Positions 34,081 through 46,100 of a stretch of DNA of 64,000 nucleotides are shown in pieces (the stretch's first letter is position 1; every line of letters starts with the position of its first letter). The DNA comes from Diadophis punctatus similis. Taxonomy: Eukaryota; Chordata; Lepidosauria; Squamata; Dipsadidae. The notes under the pieces were generated by a model that made no database searches, was not told the DNA's origin, and saw only the letters and a list, made by a program, of their open reading frames with translations. The stretch spans positions 68,883,740 through 68,947,739 of the forward strand of contig JALIGW010000001.1 in assembly GCA_023053685.1 (NCBI GenBank). The letters are read 5' to 3'. Position numbers and translations under genes: made by a program.

Positions 34081-35807
34081 AGGACTTTTTTATTCCCCTG
34101 CTTTCCTGTGTTCTTGCTCAGAGATAAAATCTGTATTAGAAATCTCACAGAAATATCTGTGGTTTTCATTGTTGAATGACGGTGCTGAATTATTTGCGAC
34201 ATAGTGTCAAATGGATGCTATGTCATAACAGGTTGACTTGTTCCTTTATTATCTGGCATGTAGGTGGCATATAAATTAGTGTAAATAAATAAAAATGTAA
34301 TAACCATGATTTAGTCACACTATATTTCTCCTGTTACAAACTTCAAAGTTAAATTCCCAGTTACTTAAGGCTGTGATGTTTCCTTTTCAACTGAGCGATC
34401 ATATGTGCAAAAATAACTGTATACTCAGGTGTACTAGTGGAGTGATTTTGCAGAATTTTATATTGTTACATCCCTTTTACAAAAGTAGCTTTATTGAGAG
34501 AAAGTAGAAAAGAGAAAGTTGGAGCAGATAAAAGGTGAATGTTGGGGGGGAGGGTGTTTCCTAGAAACATTTGAAGGAAAGAGGCAATGTCTACCATTGT
34601 ATTTATTTATAAGAATGCTTTTGGGCTCTGCAGAAGCTCCATAGATTTTTTTTGGGTGGTGTGGGGAGATAAAAAAAATAACATAAAAGTAGAAAGCAGC
34701 TGCAATCCAGTGATATTGTTTGGAAATGTTCCCACCTACCTTTAAAAAATGAGAACAAAGGAGCGATAGTCAGAATCCTTCAGGGCTGGTGGAATTGCTA
34801 GCAAGAATTGAAATGCCTTTGCACTCTTGTAAATAGGTGATCATTATCATCAATGACTGAACACCATCTATAGCAGCCATTTTGGCAAAGCACCCATGAC
34901 ATTTTCACACTGTGCCCAGTAGCTGAAATGTGCCCAGAAGCTAAAAAGCAATTGGCTTGAAGCTACTCCAGGAAAAGATTTAAGACAACTGATTAAGCAG
35001 TCAGTCTGAGTATCTAGAGAATAAGGCTTTGATAAGCTTGGTTCCCAGGCACAGACCTCTGAAAGCTTATTAAGTAGAATGTGCTTACAAAGCCCTTTAA
35101 AGATGTTTGCCAAAAACCAAAAATGTTCTAAAAAGAAATCAAGTGTAAACGGTACTTTGGGTATGAGTCTGCAGACATTTAACTTTCCCCTTAACTTTTC
35201 TCATATGCAGAGAAATGCTTACCAAAATTAATTATTGTAATGGGATGGGAGAACATATTGATAAGGAAAGGATGTGTTTTGCTTGAATCAATACAGCAAG
35301 GATATAAGATATTTCAACTGCACTTGTTTGAATTACCTGATATATGTCACCCAACAGAAGGCCACTCATACTATCATTCTTAAACAAGAGGAGAATGTTA
35401 ATAGGAAATGTGTGATTTGGATTTAACTCAACTCAGTGCCAACTGGTGATGAAAGGTAGACTGTCATGATGGGTTTGAATACTCCATCATGTCGAAACCA
35501 CATTCACTAACTTGTGGCAGCTATGCATGCTTTAAAAATGTTTAGAAAGAAGCATGTTGGACTTGCACGAAAACAACTCCTGGTCGCTCTATTCCTCACT
35601 AAAGTGGGCTGTCTTATTTTTTTTTATTTCTTCACAGGCCTAAAAAAATGATCACGCTACTTAATGGAATTCACCTAAAGAGATTAACACAATTTTTACA
35701 AGGTCCTGGAAACTGAAAAAAGGGGGGTGGCTTTGAGAATTTACACAAGAAAATTACAAAAAGCATTTCTTCCTAATCATTTTCAAAGCACAGTCAATCC
35801 TATAATC
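34081..35807. other. No recognised gene
   Basis: Includes a possible small LINE tail near 34240-34300 (ggtggcatataaattagtg). No coding sequence. Confidence 0.45.
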
Positions 35808-35941
35808 CAGGGTTTCCCAACCATGGCTAAATTAAGCTGTGTGGACTTCAATTCCTAGAATTCCCCAGCAGCACAGCTGGCTGGGGAATTCTGGGAGTTG
35901 AAGTCCATATATTTTAAAGTTGTCAAGATTGGGAAACTCTG
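35808..35941. mobile_element. Palindromic element (AACTCCCAGAATTCC family)
   Basis: A 134-bp fold-back sequence. The arms run from cagggtttcccaaccatgg to the middle (ccagcagcacagctggctgg) and back to gattgggaaactctg. The arm core is tggacttcaattcctagaat, paired with attctgggagttgaagtcca. Diverged copy. No target duplication found. Related copies at 44027 (half), 51054 and 55637. Confidence 0.7.
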
Positions 35942-36018
35942 GGTCTCATTAGGAATTTATATCTCTCGACTCAAACAAAATATTAGACAAGAATCTTCTC
36001 TCATCACCTAAAATCACC

Positions 36019-36312
36019 CAGAGGTGGGTATCAGCAGGTTCTGACCAGTTCTGCAGAACTGGTAGCAGAAATTTTGAGTAGTTCAGAGAACCAGTAAATA
36101 CCACCTCTGACTGGCCCCACCCCCATCTATTCTCTGCCTCCCGAGTCACAGCTGATCGGGAGGAAATGGTGATTTTGCAGTAACTTTCCCCTGGAGTGGG
36201 ATGGGAATGGAGATTTTACAGTATCCTTCCCCTGCCATGCCCACCAAGCCACACCATGCCCACCAAGCCACGCCCACAGAACTGGTAGTAAAAAAAATTG
36301 AATCCCACCACT
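36019..36312 (+). mobile_element. Non-autonomous hAT element, CAGGGGTGAAATCC family
   Basis: Decayed ends cagaggtgggtatcag and gaatcccaccact. The interior carries the family's ctgacaggttctg-like start, the gtatccttcccctgccatgc block and the ccaccaagccacgccc motifs. No target duplication visible, consistent with more decay than 39671. Confidence 0.75.
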
Positions 36313-37293
36313 AGGGATGTCCAATGAGAATCAAAGAAGTGAAAAGAGCAATCGTGACTTCTTTTAATCTTCCCTCTGCACTCCCCTCATTCAGCTTCTA
36401 CTTGTCAAAATGAACAACAGGTAAGATAATTAAGATAACTAAGAGTTAATTTTAAAGAAATAATGTAGTAGGGGGCAGCTATTCTGTGAGTGGGAATGTG
36501 TTCATTATCCATATTTAGAAATACTAATATGCTTTTATAATTATTGTAATGAGAAGTTTCTAAAGAACTATTCATTGAATAGATTGAAGTCAAATGGATA
36601 AATAATATATCTCCTAAAAAGAGATGCAAAGAGATTATTTCAAACTATTTGCAAAATAATTACCGATGTTTCAGGAGCATCCAATGATGTTCATTTAATA
36701 TGCTAATTGGAACTTATTTGCCAAAAGAACAGAACCCTTAAACCATGAGCTATTATTTTATCTGCCTCTTATATGTGTATCTCCAAGGAGCATTTACATA
36801 TTTAGGCTGTAATATTAAAACAAAAGAGTGCAAATGCAGCCAGTTAACCATGCTTTTCGATGCTGAAAATACTCATCGGCCCAGATCAGCCATACCACAG
36901 GAATTATAATTGAGTGTAAAACTCTTGCATTGCGCAATGCTTCTGGGGTGACCAATACTTCAACAGAGCACATTACACAAGCGCTGGGAGTGAAACTTTA
37001 AAAATAAAGAGGCTATAATCAAATAATTTTCCTCTCCCTTTTTAAAAGCTGTCTGTAAGAATATGTTAAGAGCATTCAAAGCAGCATTGAGAGCAGTTAC
37101 CTTTAAATCAAATGATGGTCCTTCATACATGTACTTCTAGCCAACCCAAATTTAAGAAATCTAGCCTGCATATTGGACTCCGGTATGCAGAAAGTCCCAA
37201 AACATCTTCATGAGGTTTCTGAAAAGGCTTTGTTTACAAACTCTCAGATCATTTACCAATTGGGGTATATAACATCAAGGCTAGCAGATTTGG
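36313..37293. other. No recognised feature
   Basis: AT-rich, non-coding. Confidence 0.45.
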
Positions 37294-37301
37294 GATATAA
37301 C

Positions 37302-37683
37302 CAATGGTGGGTTCCTACCAGTGCGGTCCACTCTATAGCACCGGTAGCGGCCCGCTGGTGACGTCACAGTACTGGTGCGGTCGGTTGCCGGTGCCTGGGC
37401 ACTGCCATTTTTTTTAAAAAAAATTCTTCTGCGCATGCCCAGAAGCCGAGCTTCCGGCACTGCGCATGCACTGCCTTCCTACCCCACAGTGAGTCCAAGC
37501 AGGGGAGGATGGCTGAGGGAGCGCGTGAGACGCTGAAAGAACGGGCAGCAGGACCTATCTCAGTTCCCCTCCCTTCAGCAGTCTGAGAAGCCATGCCCAC
37601 CCGGTCACATGGCTGGCAAGCCACACCCACAAAATAAGCCACACCCACAGAGTGGTAGTAAAAAAATTAGGAACCCGCCCCTG
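37302..37683. mobile_element. Non-autonomous hAT element, CAGGGGTGGG family
   Basis: Left end CAATGGTGGGTTCC, right end GGAACCCGCCCCTG. The 8-bp duplication gatataac at 37294-37301 and 37684-37691 is perfect. It includes a perfect CRE palindrome, TGACGTCA, at 37359-37366, and ctgcgcatgcccagaag-type boxes. No coding sequence. The 3' part (ccacacccacagag, ggtagtaaaaaaatt) resembles the 6153 family. Confidence 0.9.
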
Positions 37684-37691
37684 GATATAAC

Positions 37692-37862
37692 AATTCAGAC
37701 AACCACTAAACTGCAGCGGGGAATACAGAAAATTTTGCCATTTAAGCTAGATATTTGCAGCCCAGGTTTAGAAAGTAGAGGGTAGAGGGATCAAAGTGTA
37801 ACTCACAAGTTTTCCTATCTTGCTCTTGCCATATGGCTGATATGCAGAGAATTTTTGGCATC
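37692..37862. other. Short unique spacer
   Basis: No feature seen. Confidence 0.4.
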
Positions 37863-37870
37863 TTCTAGAG

Positions 37871-38003
37871 CAGGGGTGTCAAACTGGCGGCCCGCAGGCT
37901 GGATGCATCACATGCAGGCCACGCCCACCCCAGCTCCATGAAGTGGAAAAACGTCACAAAAGTCACATGACAGCAACATGACACCACGAGTTTGACACCC
38001 GTG
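37871..38003. mobile_element. Short hAT element, CAGGGGTGTCAAAC ends
   Basis: A 133-bp element. Ends CAGGGGTGTCAAACT and AGTTTGACACCCGTG. The target duplication ttctagag (37863-37870 and 38004-38011) is perfect with a central TA. ggcggcccgcaggc near the left end is typical of hAT-Charlie-type short elements in vertebrates. Confidence 0.9.
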
Positions 38004-38011
38004 TTCTAGAG

Positions 38012-39662
38012 TCATCCAACTATTATTATGCAAAATAACAGTAATGAGAGACTTTATATTACTTCAGTGATGACTGTGTGATAGTATGGAGATGTTTTAA
38101 GTCAATATTGAGAAAAGTGACCATAGACTAGATTGGCACACTACTATTATAAAAAGAAGCTTAAATTAAACGATATGATTATAGTAAATTAGAAATTAGC
38201 CTCCACTAGTACATTATTTTTACTAGTAAATGTATTGGAAATTTTAAATTGGGAGAATTTTGGTCCTATCAACAGGAAGCATTAGAAGCCATATTGTACT
38301 CTCAGACTTCCCATTTAGTCCTTTGTTCTCCAGAGCTATATCATCAGAGATGGTGGCCAATGTGTTTCTGACTTCATATTTGAACATGCATTAGTCAGCA
38401 CTTCTGCCTACCATACCAAAGACATCTGGGCTCTTTGTACTGTGGCAAACCAAAACTTTGCAGGTTGGAAGAAGAATCACCTTGGATCTGGCAGGTGGTG
38501 AGAAATATTTTCTGGCTTTAAAGGTCATCAGGTCACATACACTCCAAAGTAATCAATAGAGCACTGTGACCAGTCATAAACCTGAAAGATTAAGAGGCTG
38601 GTAGGACACTGTCCTCTTCACTCCAGGCACACCTATCCTCTACACTATATTGTACCATTTTATATGGTTGCTTCCCTCTTTAGGAGCAACAGCATAATTC
38701 AGGAGAGCTTTGTAAGAGAAACGAAGACATTTTTATTTTGTTCAGTTTCAAGACATTATTCCCTTGGCCTGAATAAAATAACATGCTTGGAGTCTTTCTT
38801 ATACTTTTGTAATATTTTCTTTAAAACCACACACACTTTATTATCTGTCATAAAATTACTAGTTTCCTAGAGCAAACTTTCCAGTGTTCCATTGAGTTGG
38901 TTGTTACCACAGCAAATTCTGACTGAAAACTTTCTGCATTGTAGGTAAATCACCAAATTTAAAGAGGAAAAGGGGAAGATTATCTGGTTTTGTATAGTAG
39001 AAAGTTTCCAAATAGATCTGTATTCAAGTCGAAATTGGTGGAGGGAGTCTGGAGAAGACAACCAACTTAGTAACTAAGGAGCACAATTCTCAAGGAAACC
39101 GGTAGATGCATATTTCATATGTAAAATGTAATATTATAACAACTTCATTTGGTTCAGAGTTTATGAGGCAATAAAGTGTTTGTAAGTGTTTAGAGTTGCA
39201 TCTGCGTTCTCCTGGGCTCCAGCCTGGCATTTATTTGCAAGAACAGTTTATGGATTCATAAACCTAGCGGCAAGAGAACAACTACAATAAAAATATTTCT
39301 TGCAATGTATAAAAGTTGTGAGATTACATGCAGTTATTTACTGGACTGTGCTCCCATTTTTTAAATTTATTTGAGCTATTCCTCATTGCTTTTAGTAAAC
39401 AGTGTGGAACAAGTAAAAACTAGAAGTGCCTTCTTGCATCAATAAGATATGGGACCTGAATTCTGCGAAGTTTCTATAATTGCTTTCCCTAATCTTCCTT
39501 ACGTGATTGCTCTGGATGTAAGTGAGATAAGTATTAACAAAAAGTGCACAAGTTCTCCATATTTCAGGACAATATTGGGGAGCTATTTCTTGCCTATTAG
39601 TATCTGGTTAACAGGAATGGTAGGAGCTCTGAGAGACAACTGGCTGTTTTGCAGTGAAAATA
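38012..39662. other. No recognised feature
   Basis: AT-rich, non-coding. No named repeat seen. Confidence 0.5.
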
Positions 39663-39670
39663 ATCTAATG

Positions 39671-39988
39671 CAATGGTGGAATTCAAATTTTTTTACTACC
39701 GGTTCTGTGGGCGTGGCTTGGTGACCATGGTGTGGCTTTGTGGGCGTGGCTTTGTGGGCATGGTAGGGGAAGGATACTGAAAAATCTCCATTCCCACCCT
39801 ACTCCAGGGGAAGGATACTGCAAAATCCCCATTCCCTTCCCACTCCTAGGGGAAGGATATTGTAAAATCTCCATTCCCACCCCACTCTGGTGCCAGCCAG
39901 AGGTGGTATTTACCGGTTTTCCAAACTACTCAAAATTTCCGCTACCGGTTCTCCAGAACCTGTCAGAACCTGCTGAATTTCACCCCTG
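39671..39988 (-). mobile_element. Non-autonomous hAT element, CAGGGGTGAAATCC family, reversed
   Basis: Ends CAATGGTGGAATTC and GAATTTCACCCCTG. The target duplication atctaatg (39663-39670 and 39989-39996) is perfect. The interior is the reverse of 6153, with three tandem gaaggatactgcaaaatc-type blocks, against one in 6153 and two in 30596. The variable block number shows internal tandem change. Confidence 0.9.
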
Positions 39989-39996
39989 ATCTAATG

Positions 39997-41273
39997 ACTC
40001 AGCCCTGTACTGTAGCACAAGAACTGTGGTTTCACCTTCTCCCAAACTAATTTTTTTCCTAAAAAGGCAGAGGACAGATTAGAAATATATGATCTCAAGA
40101 ATGTTAATGAGGCCTGAACCATCTCTATGAGACTTTCCTGAAAGCCTTATAAGGCCAAGTCTAAACTATGACCTGTTACAAAATGCAGATGATGGTTTTA
40201 CCTTTTCTTTAATGTGATACAGTAAAATTCTTCTGCATTTATCCCTACCTAGTTCTTATTCATTAAGACAAAATACAATTTGCTTTTAAAAAGAATTTAT
40301 GTGAAGTTGTCAGCTTTTGGCTCCTACCTTTATTCTATATGAGGTAGCCAAAGGGTGGGTGTGGACCTTTTGTCTTCTATTAGTAGTGATTCTGGCTTCA
40401 ATTAAATCCCAAGAGATGACATCCTAAGGAAACCTCTCCTGTTGTTTTAGTTGTTGTTGTTGTTTTCTGATTACTTACTCTGGACAGAAACATGGGAAAA
40501 AGTAGAAGGGAAAATCAGCAACCCCAATAATCAAGTAAATTGAAAACCATCATCTCCCTCCAAAATATTTCAAGCTTCCTGAGAATAAGCAATAAAAATG
40601 AAGGCCTCCTTCACATTGGAAGCAACATTTTGAGATCCAGCAAAGCAAAATAATGTATAATATTATATTTTTGAAAGGATTTATGTCACTCTCTTTGTTC
40701 AACTTTCTAACGAGTGTTTGTTTCTCCAAAGGGGTGCAGAATAAAGGTCTAACCTCCTGCATTTAATTGGGAAAGTTGTGTTTCATATCCTATTGACCTG
40801 ATGGTCCCAGTCTTGCATGCCAATAGTCCTCCAGCCACATTAATTAAAACCAAGAAACATTGGAAGATCACAAAAAGAATTCCATTTCACGAAACTGTAA
40901 CATGTAATGGGAACAACATACAACATAACCAATGAAAAAGTAGGTAGTTTATTTCAAGAATCTGACATTTAACTACTTGCCGCATTATAGAAATGACTGA
41001 GAGAGTATTTAAAAATGCCCTTGCCAACTGGCCTCTAAATCTATGAAGTTAATCACATTTTTGAAGTATCTTAGCATTTTTAAACATTTGTTTAAACATT
41101 TACCAATATCAGAGGAAGTGAAGGCAAGGAGAATGAGTGTTATGCTATTTGGCTCTGTTAATAGCATCCTGAGTGAAATGAAAGAGAAACAGTTTCACTG
41201 ATGACATGATGAATTCTACACCTATGCAGTCCTACAGTAAAGAGAAAAGAAACCACATTTCCACTGTATAAGG
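39997..41273. other. No recognised feature
   Basis: Includes a short (GTT)n run at about 40440-40465. Non-coding. Confidence 0.45.
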
Positions 41274-41692
41274 CGGGGATTGCGAACCTTTTTTGGCTTG
41301 ATTACCCACACCCATGCCCTCCCCCCGTGCATGCACACAACCCCCCCCCACTGCACTGCCCCCCGCGCATGCGCACAGGCCTCACTGAAGCCTCCGGACT
41401 CCTGAAGCCAGGGGATGGCAAAAAACAGCCAAATGGGCCAAACGGAAGTTCGGAAACGGACTTCCGGTTTGCCCGTTGGGCCATTTTTCGCCCTCTGGAG
41501 GCTTCAGGAGGCTTCCTAAAGTGCAAACTCCTGAAGCCCGGGGATGGCGAAAACAGCCTTCCCCAAGGCCGAAAATCAGCTGGCCAGCGTGCGCATGCGT
41601 GCTGGAACTGACATAGGGCAACGCCTCACGTGCCCTCTGATATGGCTCCGCGAGCCACCTGTGGCACGCATGCCATAGGTTCACCATCACGG
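41274..41692 (-). mobile_element. Non-autonomous hAT element with SPIN-like ends, reversed
   Basis: Ends cggggattgcgaacc and ggttcaccatcacgg are decayed forms of the 15-bp repeats at 32336. The gccacctgtggcac motif is now at the right, so the element is inverted. The interior has a large imperfect hairpin (gaagcctccggactcctgaag..ggaggcttcaggaggcttc) with an inner pair ggaagttcggaaacggacttcc. No target duplication survives. Confidence 0.8.
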
Positions 41693-42363
41693 GCTTAGAC
41701 CTTAGTCTGGAACTTGGTAGTAACTACAAGAAAAGCAACCAGAGAGAAGTACCTAACTCCAACCAGTGCAAGAACATTTGCAGAGAGGCAAAGGCTGTTT
41801 GCCACTTTACAAACTTTAAGACTTTTATTTGTTACAAGAAGTAACCATGGACTAAGCTAGTTGAAAAGCAAGCATCCAGGATTGTAAAGTTTAGTAATGA
41901 AACATTCCCAACAAGTTTCTTTTAAGTTTCCACTTTGTATTCTCTGTGTCACCATTTTATTTTCTTCTGATCCTGGCAGTTGTGCTTTGATCTGGTATAC
42001 GGCCTACATGAACTGAAATAACAAAGCTTGAATTGATTTACTTCAGGATATAGAATCACAATAAGTGGAATCCCTTTGTTGATCTCAAAAAAGGAAGGAT
42101 GGTCAGATCTAGTTACTATTAGGAATGGGGAAATACCAAGAAGTATCAGGTCTATAACCCTGACTCAAAACTTGGAAAAACATTCCAGAAGTAAGCAATA
42201 GCCAGGTATGTTTCCACTTATTGCCATGAAAACAAAGGAAAAATGTCAAAGTAGCCAACAAGAAGAACATTTTAGTTTTATACTATGTACCGATAGTAAT
42301 TCTGCTATCTGTGTGTTCTAGACTATCATTTAAAAATGAAGCTGGCACTCATTGTTCATAGAC
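41693..42363. other. No recognised feature
   Basis: Non-coding. Confidence 0.45.
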
Positions 42364-42377
42364 TATCCATTGCAAAA

Positions 42378-42586
42378 GCAAAAATGGAGTACACTACTAA
42401 TATGTGGAATATAAATTGATTTATGAATTATATGTATAAAAGGAAAAGGAAAATAGAAGAGGAAAAAATTGTATAAGTAGAAATGTTTATCGACGCGAAA
42501 ATGTTGAAAAGAAGGAAATTGTATAAATTTCTGTTTTTGTTTTTGTTTTAAAAATTTGTTTAATAAAAATTATTTTTAAAAAAGAA
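42378..42586 (+). mobile_element. 5'-truncated L1-like retrotransposon end
   Basis: A 209-bp insertion between perfect 14-bp direct repeats (tatccattgcaaaa at 42364-42377 and 42587-42600). It ends in an A-rich tail with a polyadenylation signal (aataaaaattatttttaaa). These are the hallmarks of L1-type target-primed insertion. The body is A-rich 3' UTR without coding sequence, so the L1 label rests on duplication length and tail. A retroposed transcript is the alternative. Confidence 0.6.
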
Positions 42587-42728
42587 TATCCATTGCAAAA
42601 TGTTAAGCTGCACTTTGTTGAGACCATATTACGAGGACTTCCATTGCTCTTTTTTTTCTTTCAGTGCTCTTCTTTTGAGCTGTGTCTTGATTCTATGCTG
42701 TTGCCCTGGCCTTTCCCAATGTCTAGGA

Positions 42729-43155
42729 CCGTGATGGCGAACCTATGGCACACATGCCACAGGTGGCACGTGAAGCCATATCTGCCGGCACGCGAGCTGT
42801 TGCCCTAGCTCAGCTCCAGTGTGCATGTGTGCACCTGTCAGCTGATTTTGGCTTGCGTGGAAGCTCTGGGAGGGCGTTTTTGGCCTCCGGGGGGTGGGAG
42901 AGGGCATTTTTGCCCTCCCCAGGCTCCAAGAAAGCCTCTGGAGCCTGGGGAGGGCGAAAAACAAGCCTACCAGGCCCACCAGAAGTCAGGGAAATGGAGG
43001 AGCATGCGTGCAGTGCAGTGCGGGTCATGCGTGTATGAGCATGGGGACGTGGCACATGAGGGGCATTGAATTATGGGTGTGGGCACACATGCGCACACGA
43101 TAGCATGTGCACACGCGCTTTCGGCACCTGAGGGGAAAAAGGTTTGCCTTCATTG
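42729..43155 (+). mobile_element. Non-autonomous hAT element with SPIN-like ends
   Basis: Ends ccgtgatggcgaacc and ggtttgccttcattg. The target duplication gtctagga (42721-42728 and 43156-43163) is perfect with a central TA. Interior as in 32336: ccacaggtggcacgtg near the left, then a gccctccccaggctcc..ggagcctggggagggc hairpin. Confidence 0.9.
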
Positions 43156-43163
43156 GTCTAGGA

Positions 43164-44026
43164 CATATACTGTAGCCTGGCTTTTCCCTGATAAATGCAT
43201 TGAAATTGAAGCCATCATCCAGAACAGTAGGATTTAATAATATATCATTATTTTCACCATGATTCAACAAGGTGGTTAAACAAAACTGCTTAGATTCACT
43301 TTGAGCAAGCAAAAATTCAGGAATTTCTGGTTGACTTGTGGTTCAGGCTGCTCAAAAGAGACACAATTCCATTCTCAAATAGAATAAATTACATCATCTG
43401 TTCCCAAGGCACAAATTCTTTCCCACATCACTTCTGCTTTGCCCAAAGGTCAGTGGGAAAGCTTCCCAAGAACCTTTCTAGTAATCTCCATTGAAAGTTA
43501 ATCGATTGAAGGCGTTCATTTAAGAACATTTCCCAATCTGAAAATATGACATAGGTTACCTATTGGAATTTTATCTATTTTTGTCTCCTCTATTTCTGGA
43601 AAAAGTCAAAACTAACAGTTATATCATTCTAAGGATACTTGCTAATAGAAATAAAGCCATAGGCTGGCAATATATTCTGAATACCCTTTTTCATTGTTCA
43701 TCCTTTTATTTTGAGGACAGAGTAGTCGATTCATTAGTGTACTCGGAGCAGGATACCAGCCTCTGTTACAAGATAAAGGCAAATGCTTTTCTCCAGAGGA
43801 CAGACCATGAATGCTTTTCCACATTCCACTCTCTCTACTTCAGGAAGTTACCCTTTCCTTGTGATTCTTCCCTTCCCTACATTCTTCCTTCACCGATCAC
43901 ATGTTGTCAAGCATGACAACACAATAAGCTCAAATTTTGTTTGTTTTGCCTGAAGTGATGCTTGAAGTATCACTTGTTCTGCTTAGCTTTTAGCACAGAC
44001 ACTTCTTAAGTGTGTGCTATCTAGAA
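43164..44026. other. No recognised feature
   Basis: The 117-aa frame at 43563-43916 has no recognisable domain and ordinary AT-rich composition. Not called as a gene. Confidence 0.45.
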
Positions 44027-44137
44027 CAGGAGTCTCGAACCTTGGCAACTTTATGACTTGTGGACTTCAACTCCCAGAATTCCTCAGCCAGTGCACGGAA
44101 CGGCACCGATAGTGACGTCGCCAGCGGGTCGCTAACT
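44027..44137. mobile_element. Chimeric junction of two MITE fragments
   Basis: 44027-44090 is the left arm of the palindromic AACTCCCAGAATTCC element (starts caggagtctcgaacc). It passes without a break into 44091-44137 (aacggcaccgatagtgacgtc, gccagcgggtcgcta), an internal piece of the CAGGGGTGGG hAT family. That runs straight into the 3' end of the L2-like LINE. All three are truncated at the junctions. Confidence 0.6.
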
Positions 44138-44207
44138 GTTCTTGTGTCTAGTTGTTCTGATGTGCAGTGCTCTATAGCATTGTTTTGAGGGTAGGAGTTG
44201 AAACAGT

Positions 44208-46100
44208 TTATGTCCAGGATGTGAGGGGTCTGTAAATATTTTTGACTCGCGCAGTATACAGGTCCTCAATGGAATGCAGGTTGGCAGTAATTGTTTTTTC
44301 TGCAGTTCTGATTATTCTCTGAAGTCTGTGTCTGTCTTGTTGGGTTGCAGAACAATACCAGACAGTTATAGAGGTGCAGATGACAGACTCAATGATTCCT
44401 CTGTAGAACTGTATCAGCAGCTCCTTGGGCAGTTGGAGCTTTCTGAATTGGAGCAGAAAGAACATGCCTTGTTGTGCTTTTTTGATGACGTTTTTGATGC
44501 TAGGTGTCCATTTTAGATCTTGCGATGTGGTTGAACCTAGAAATTTGAAGGTCTCTACTGTTGATACTGTGTTGTCTAGTATTGTAAGAGGTGGAAGTAT
44601 GGGAGGGTTTCTCCTAAAGTCTACCACCATTTATACGGTTTTGAGTGTGTTCAGTTCCAGATTGTTCCGGTCGCACCACAAGGTTAGTTGTTCAACATCC
44701 CATCTGTATGCAGATTCATTATTGTCTCAAATGAGACTGATCACTGTTGTGTCATCTGTGAACTTCAGTAGTTTAACAGATGGATCGTTAGAGATGCAGT
44801 CATTGGTATATAGAGAGAAGTGGAGAGAGCACTCAGCCTTGCAGTGCCCCTGTGCTAATTGTACAGGTATCTGATGTGATTCTGCTTAGCTTCACTTGCT
44901 GCTTCCTGTTTGTTAGGAAGCTTATGATCCACTTACAAGTTTGTTCAGGTACCGCTAGCTGGTTTAGTTTAGTTAGAAGAATATCTGGAATGATGGCATT
45001 GAATGCTGAACTAAAGTCTACAAAAAGGACCCTTGTGTAGGTCTTTGGAGATTCAAGATGTTGTAGGATGTAATGCAGAGCCATATTAACAGCATCATCT
45101 GTTGATCTGTTTCAGGGGTGGGTTCTAACTTACCTCACTACTGGTTCACTTCCACCCGCACCGCATGGCCGCGCTTTGCGTGCGCGTGCATGTGCAGTGC
45201 TGGAAAATCAGGGGAAAAAAATTAAAGCCAAAAACAAGATGGTGACCGCATGCACAGTGCTGGAAATTTGGCTTCTGCATATGCTCAGAAGAAAAACTAA
45301 AAAAATATTCAAAAATATTCAAAAAAAAGATGGTGGCTCCCACAGACTGGCACCGACCGAACTGGTTCCATGACATCATCGTGACATCACCAGCGGGTTG
45401 CTACCAGTTCGGGTGAACCGGTCCGAACCAGGAGGAACCCACTTCTGATCTGTTTGTTCGGTATGCAAATTGCAGGGGGTCTAACAGTCGATCTGTGATG
45501 GTTTTCAAGTGGGACAGCACTAGCCTTTCAAAGGTTTTCATAACTACAGATGTTAGAGAAACTGGTCTGTAGTCATTCAGTTCCTTGATGGTGGGCTTCT
45601 TCGGCACTGGATAATAGTAGAGCGTTTGAAGCAAGAAGGAACACAGCACATCTCTAGCAATTTATTGAAGATTCAGGTGAAGATGGGGTTCAATTGGTCA
45701 GCACAAACTTTTAAGCAAGAAGGAGTTATCTTGTCTGGGCCTGGAGCTTTTCCTGGCTTTTATCTGTGAAACAGGTCTTGCACTTCCTTTTCTGTGATCC
45801 CAATGGTATGGGGTCAGTTGTAGGAGGTTTGGCTGTTGGTGTGTCTGAGATGGGGGTTGTGGAGATAGCTGGCTGTAGTTTCCTTTCAAACCTGTAGTAA
45901 AACACGTTCAGGTCATCTGCCAATTGTTGATTTCCTTCAGCTTGGGAAGGAGGTTTGCCGTAACCAATGATATTTTTAAGAGTTTTCCACATGTTTGCTG
46001 GTTCATTTGTTGAGAACTGATTCTTTAGTTTTTCAGAGTAGCTTCTTTTTGCTGCTCTGATCTCCCTTGTTAATACATTTCTGGTCTGATTGTGCAGCAT
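44208..46100 (-). pseudogene. Reverse transcriptase of an L2-like LINE, broken
   Basis: Read on the minus strand in pieces. First comes a linker with RAAKRSYSEKLKNQF and WKTLKNIIGYG (frame 46100-45726). RT finger motifs follow, VPKKP..NDYRPVSLTSVVMKTFERLV and LQFAYRTNRS (45649-45401). After the hAT insertion the palm comes: VLFVDFSSAFNAI with a catalytic D (45084-44833), then the GALQG variant of the usual GAPQG. The FADD box reads FTDD near 44755. The C-terminal part KMVVDFRRNPP..FKFLGST..DRHRLQRIIRTAEKTI follows (44630-44208). Several frame changes and the FADD to FTDD change show loss of function. It would have primed DNA synthesis at a target nick. Confidence 0.75.
45113..45447. mobile_element. 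Non-autonomous hAT element inside the L2-like LINE
   Basis: Begins CAGGGGTGGGTTC and ends GAACCCACTTCTG. The target duplication atctgttt at 45105-45112 and 45448-45455 is perfect. Interior as in 11175: cgcgtgcatgtgcagtgctgg, an A-rich middle, the TGACATCA pair near 45371-45390 and cgggtgaaccggtccgaacc. It lies between the RT finger and palm coding parts. Confidence 0.92.

Larger units (their letters stand above)
44138..46100 (-). mobile_element. L2-like LINE, about 1.6 kb of coding part, split by a hAT element
   Basis: The minus strand from 46100 to 44138 is the reverse-transcriptase part of an L2-like (CR1-L2 superclade) LINE. A 335-bp hAT element (45113-45447) interrupts it, and removing it restores continuous sequence. 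The 3' UTR is missing on the left, where chimeric MITE sequence abuts, and the 5' part is missing on the right. It is the same family as 51438-52572 but older, with more frameshifts. Confidence 0.75.

Noticed and set aside
43563..43916. 117-aa open frame as a small gene
   Set aside because: No recognisable domain or splice sites, and stop-free length is within chance for this composition.
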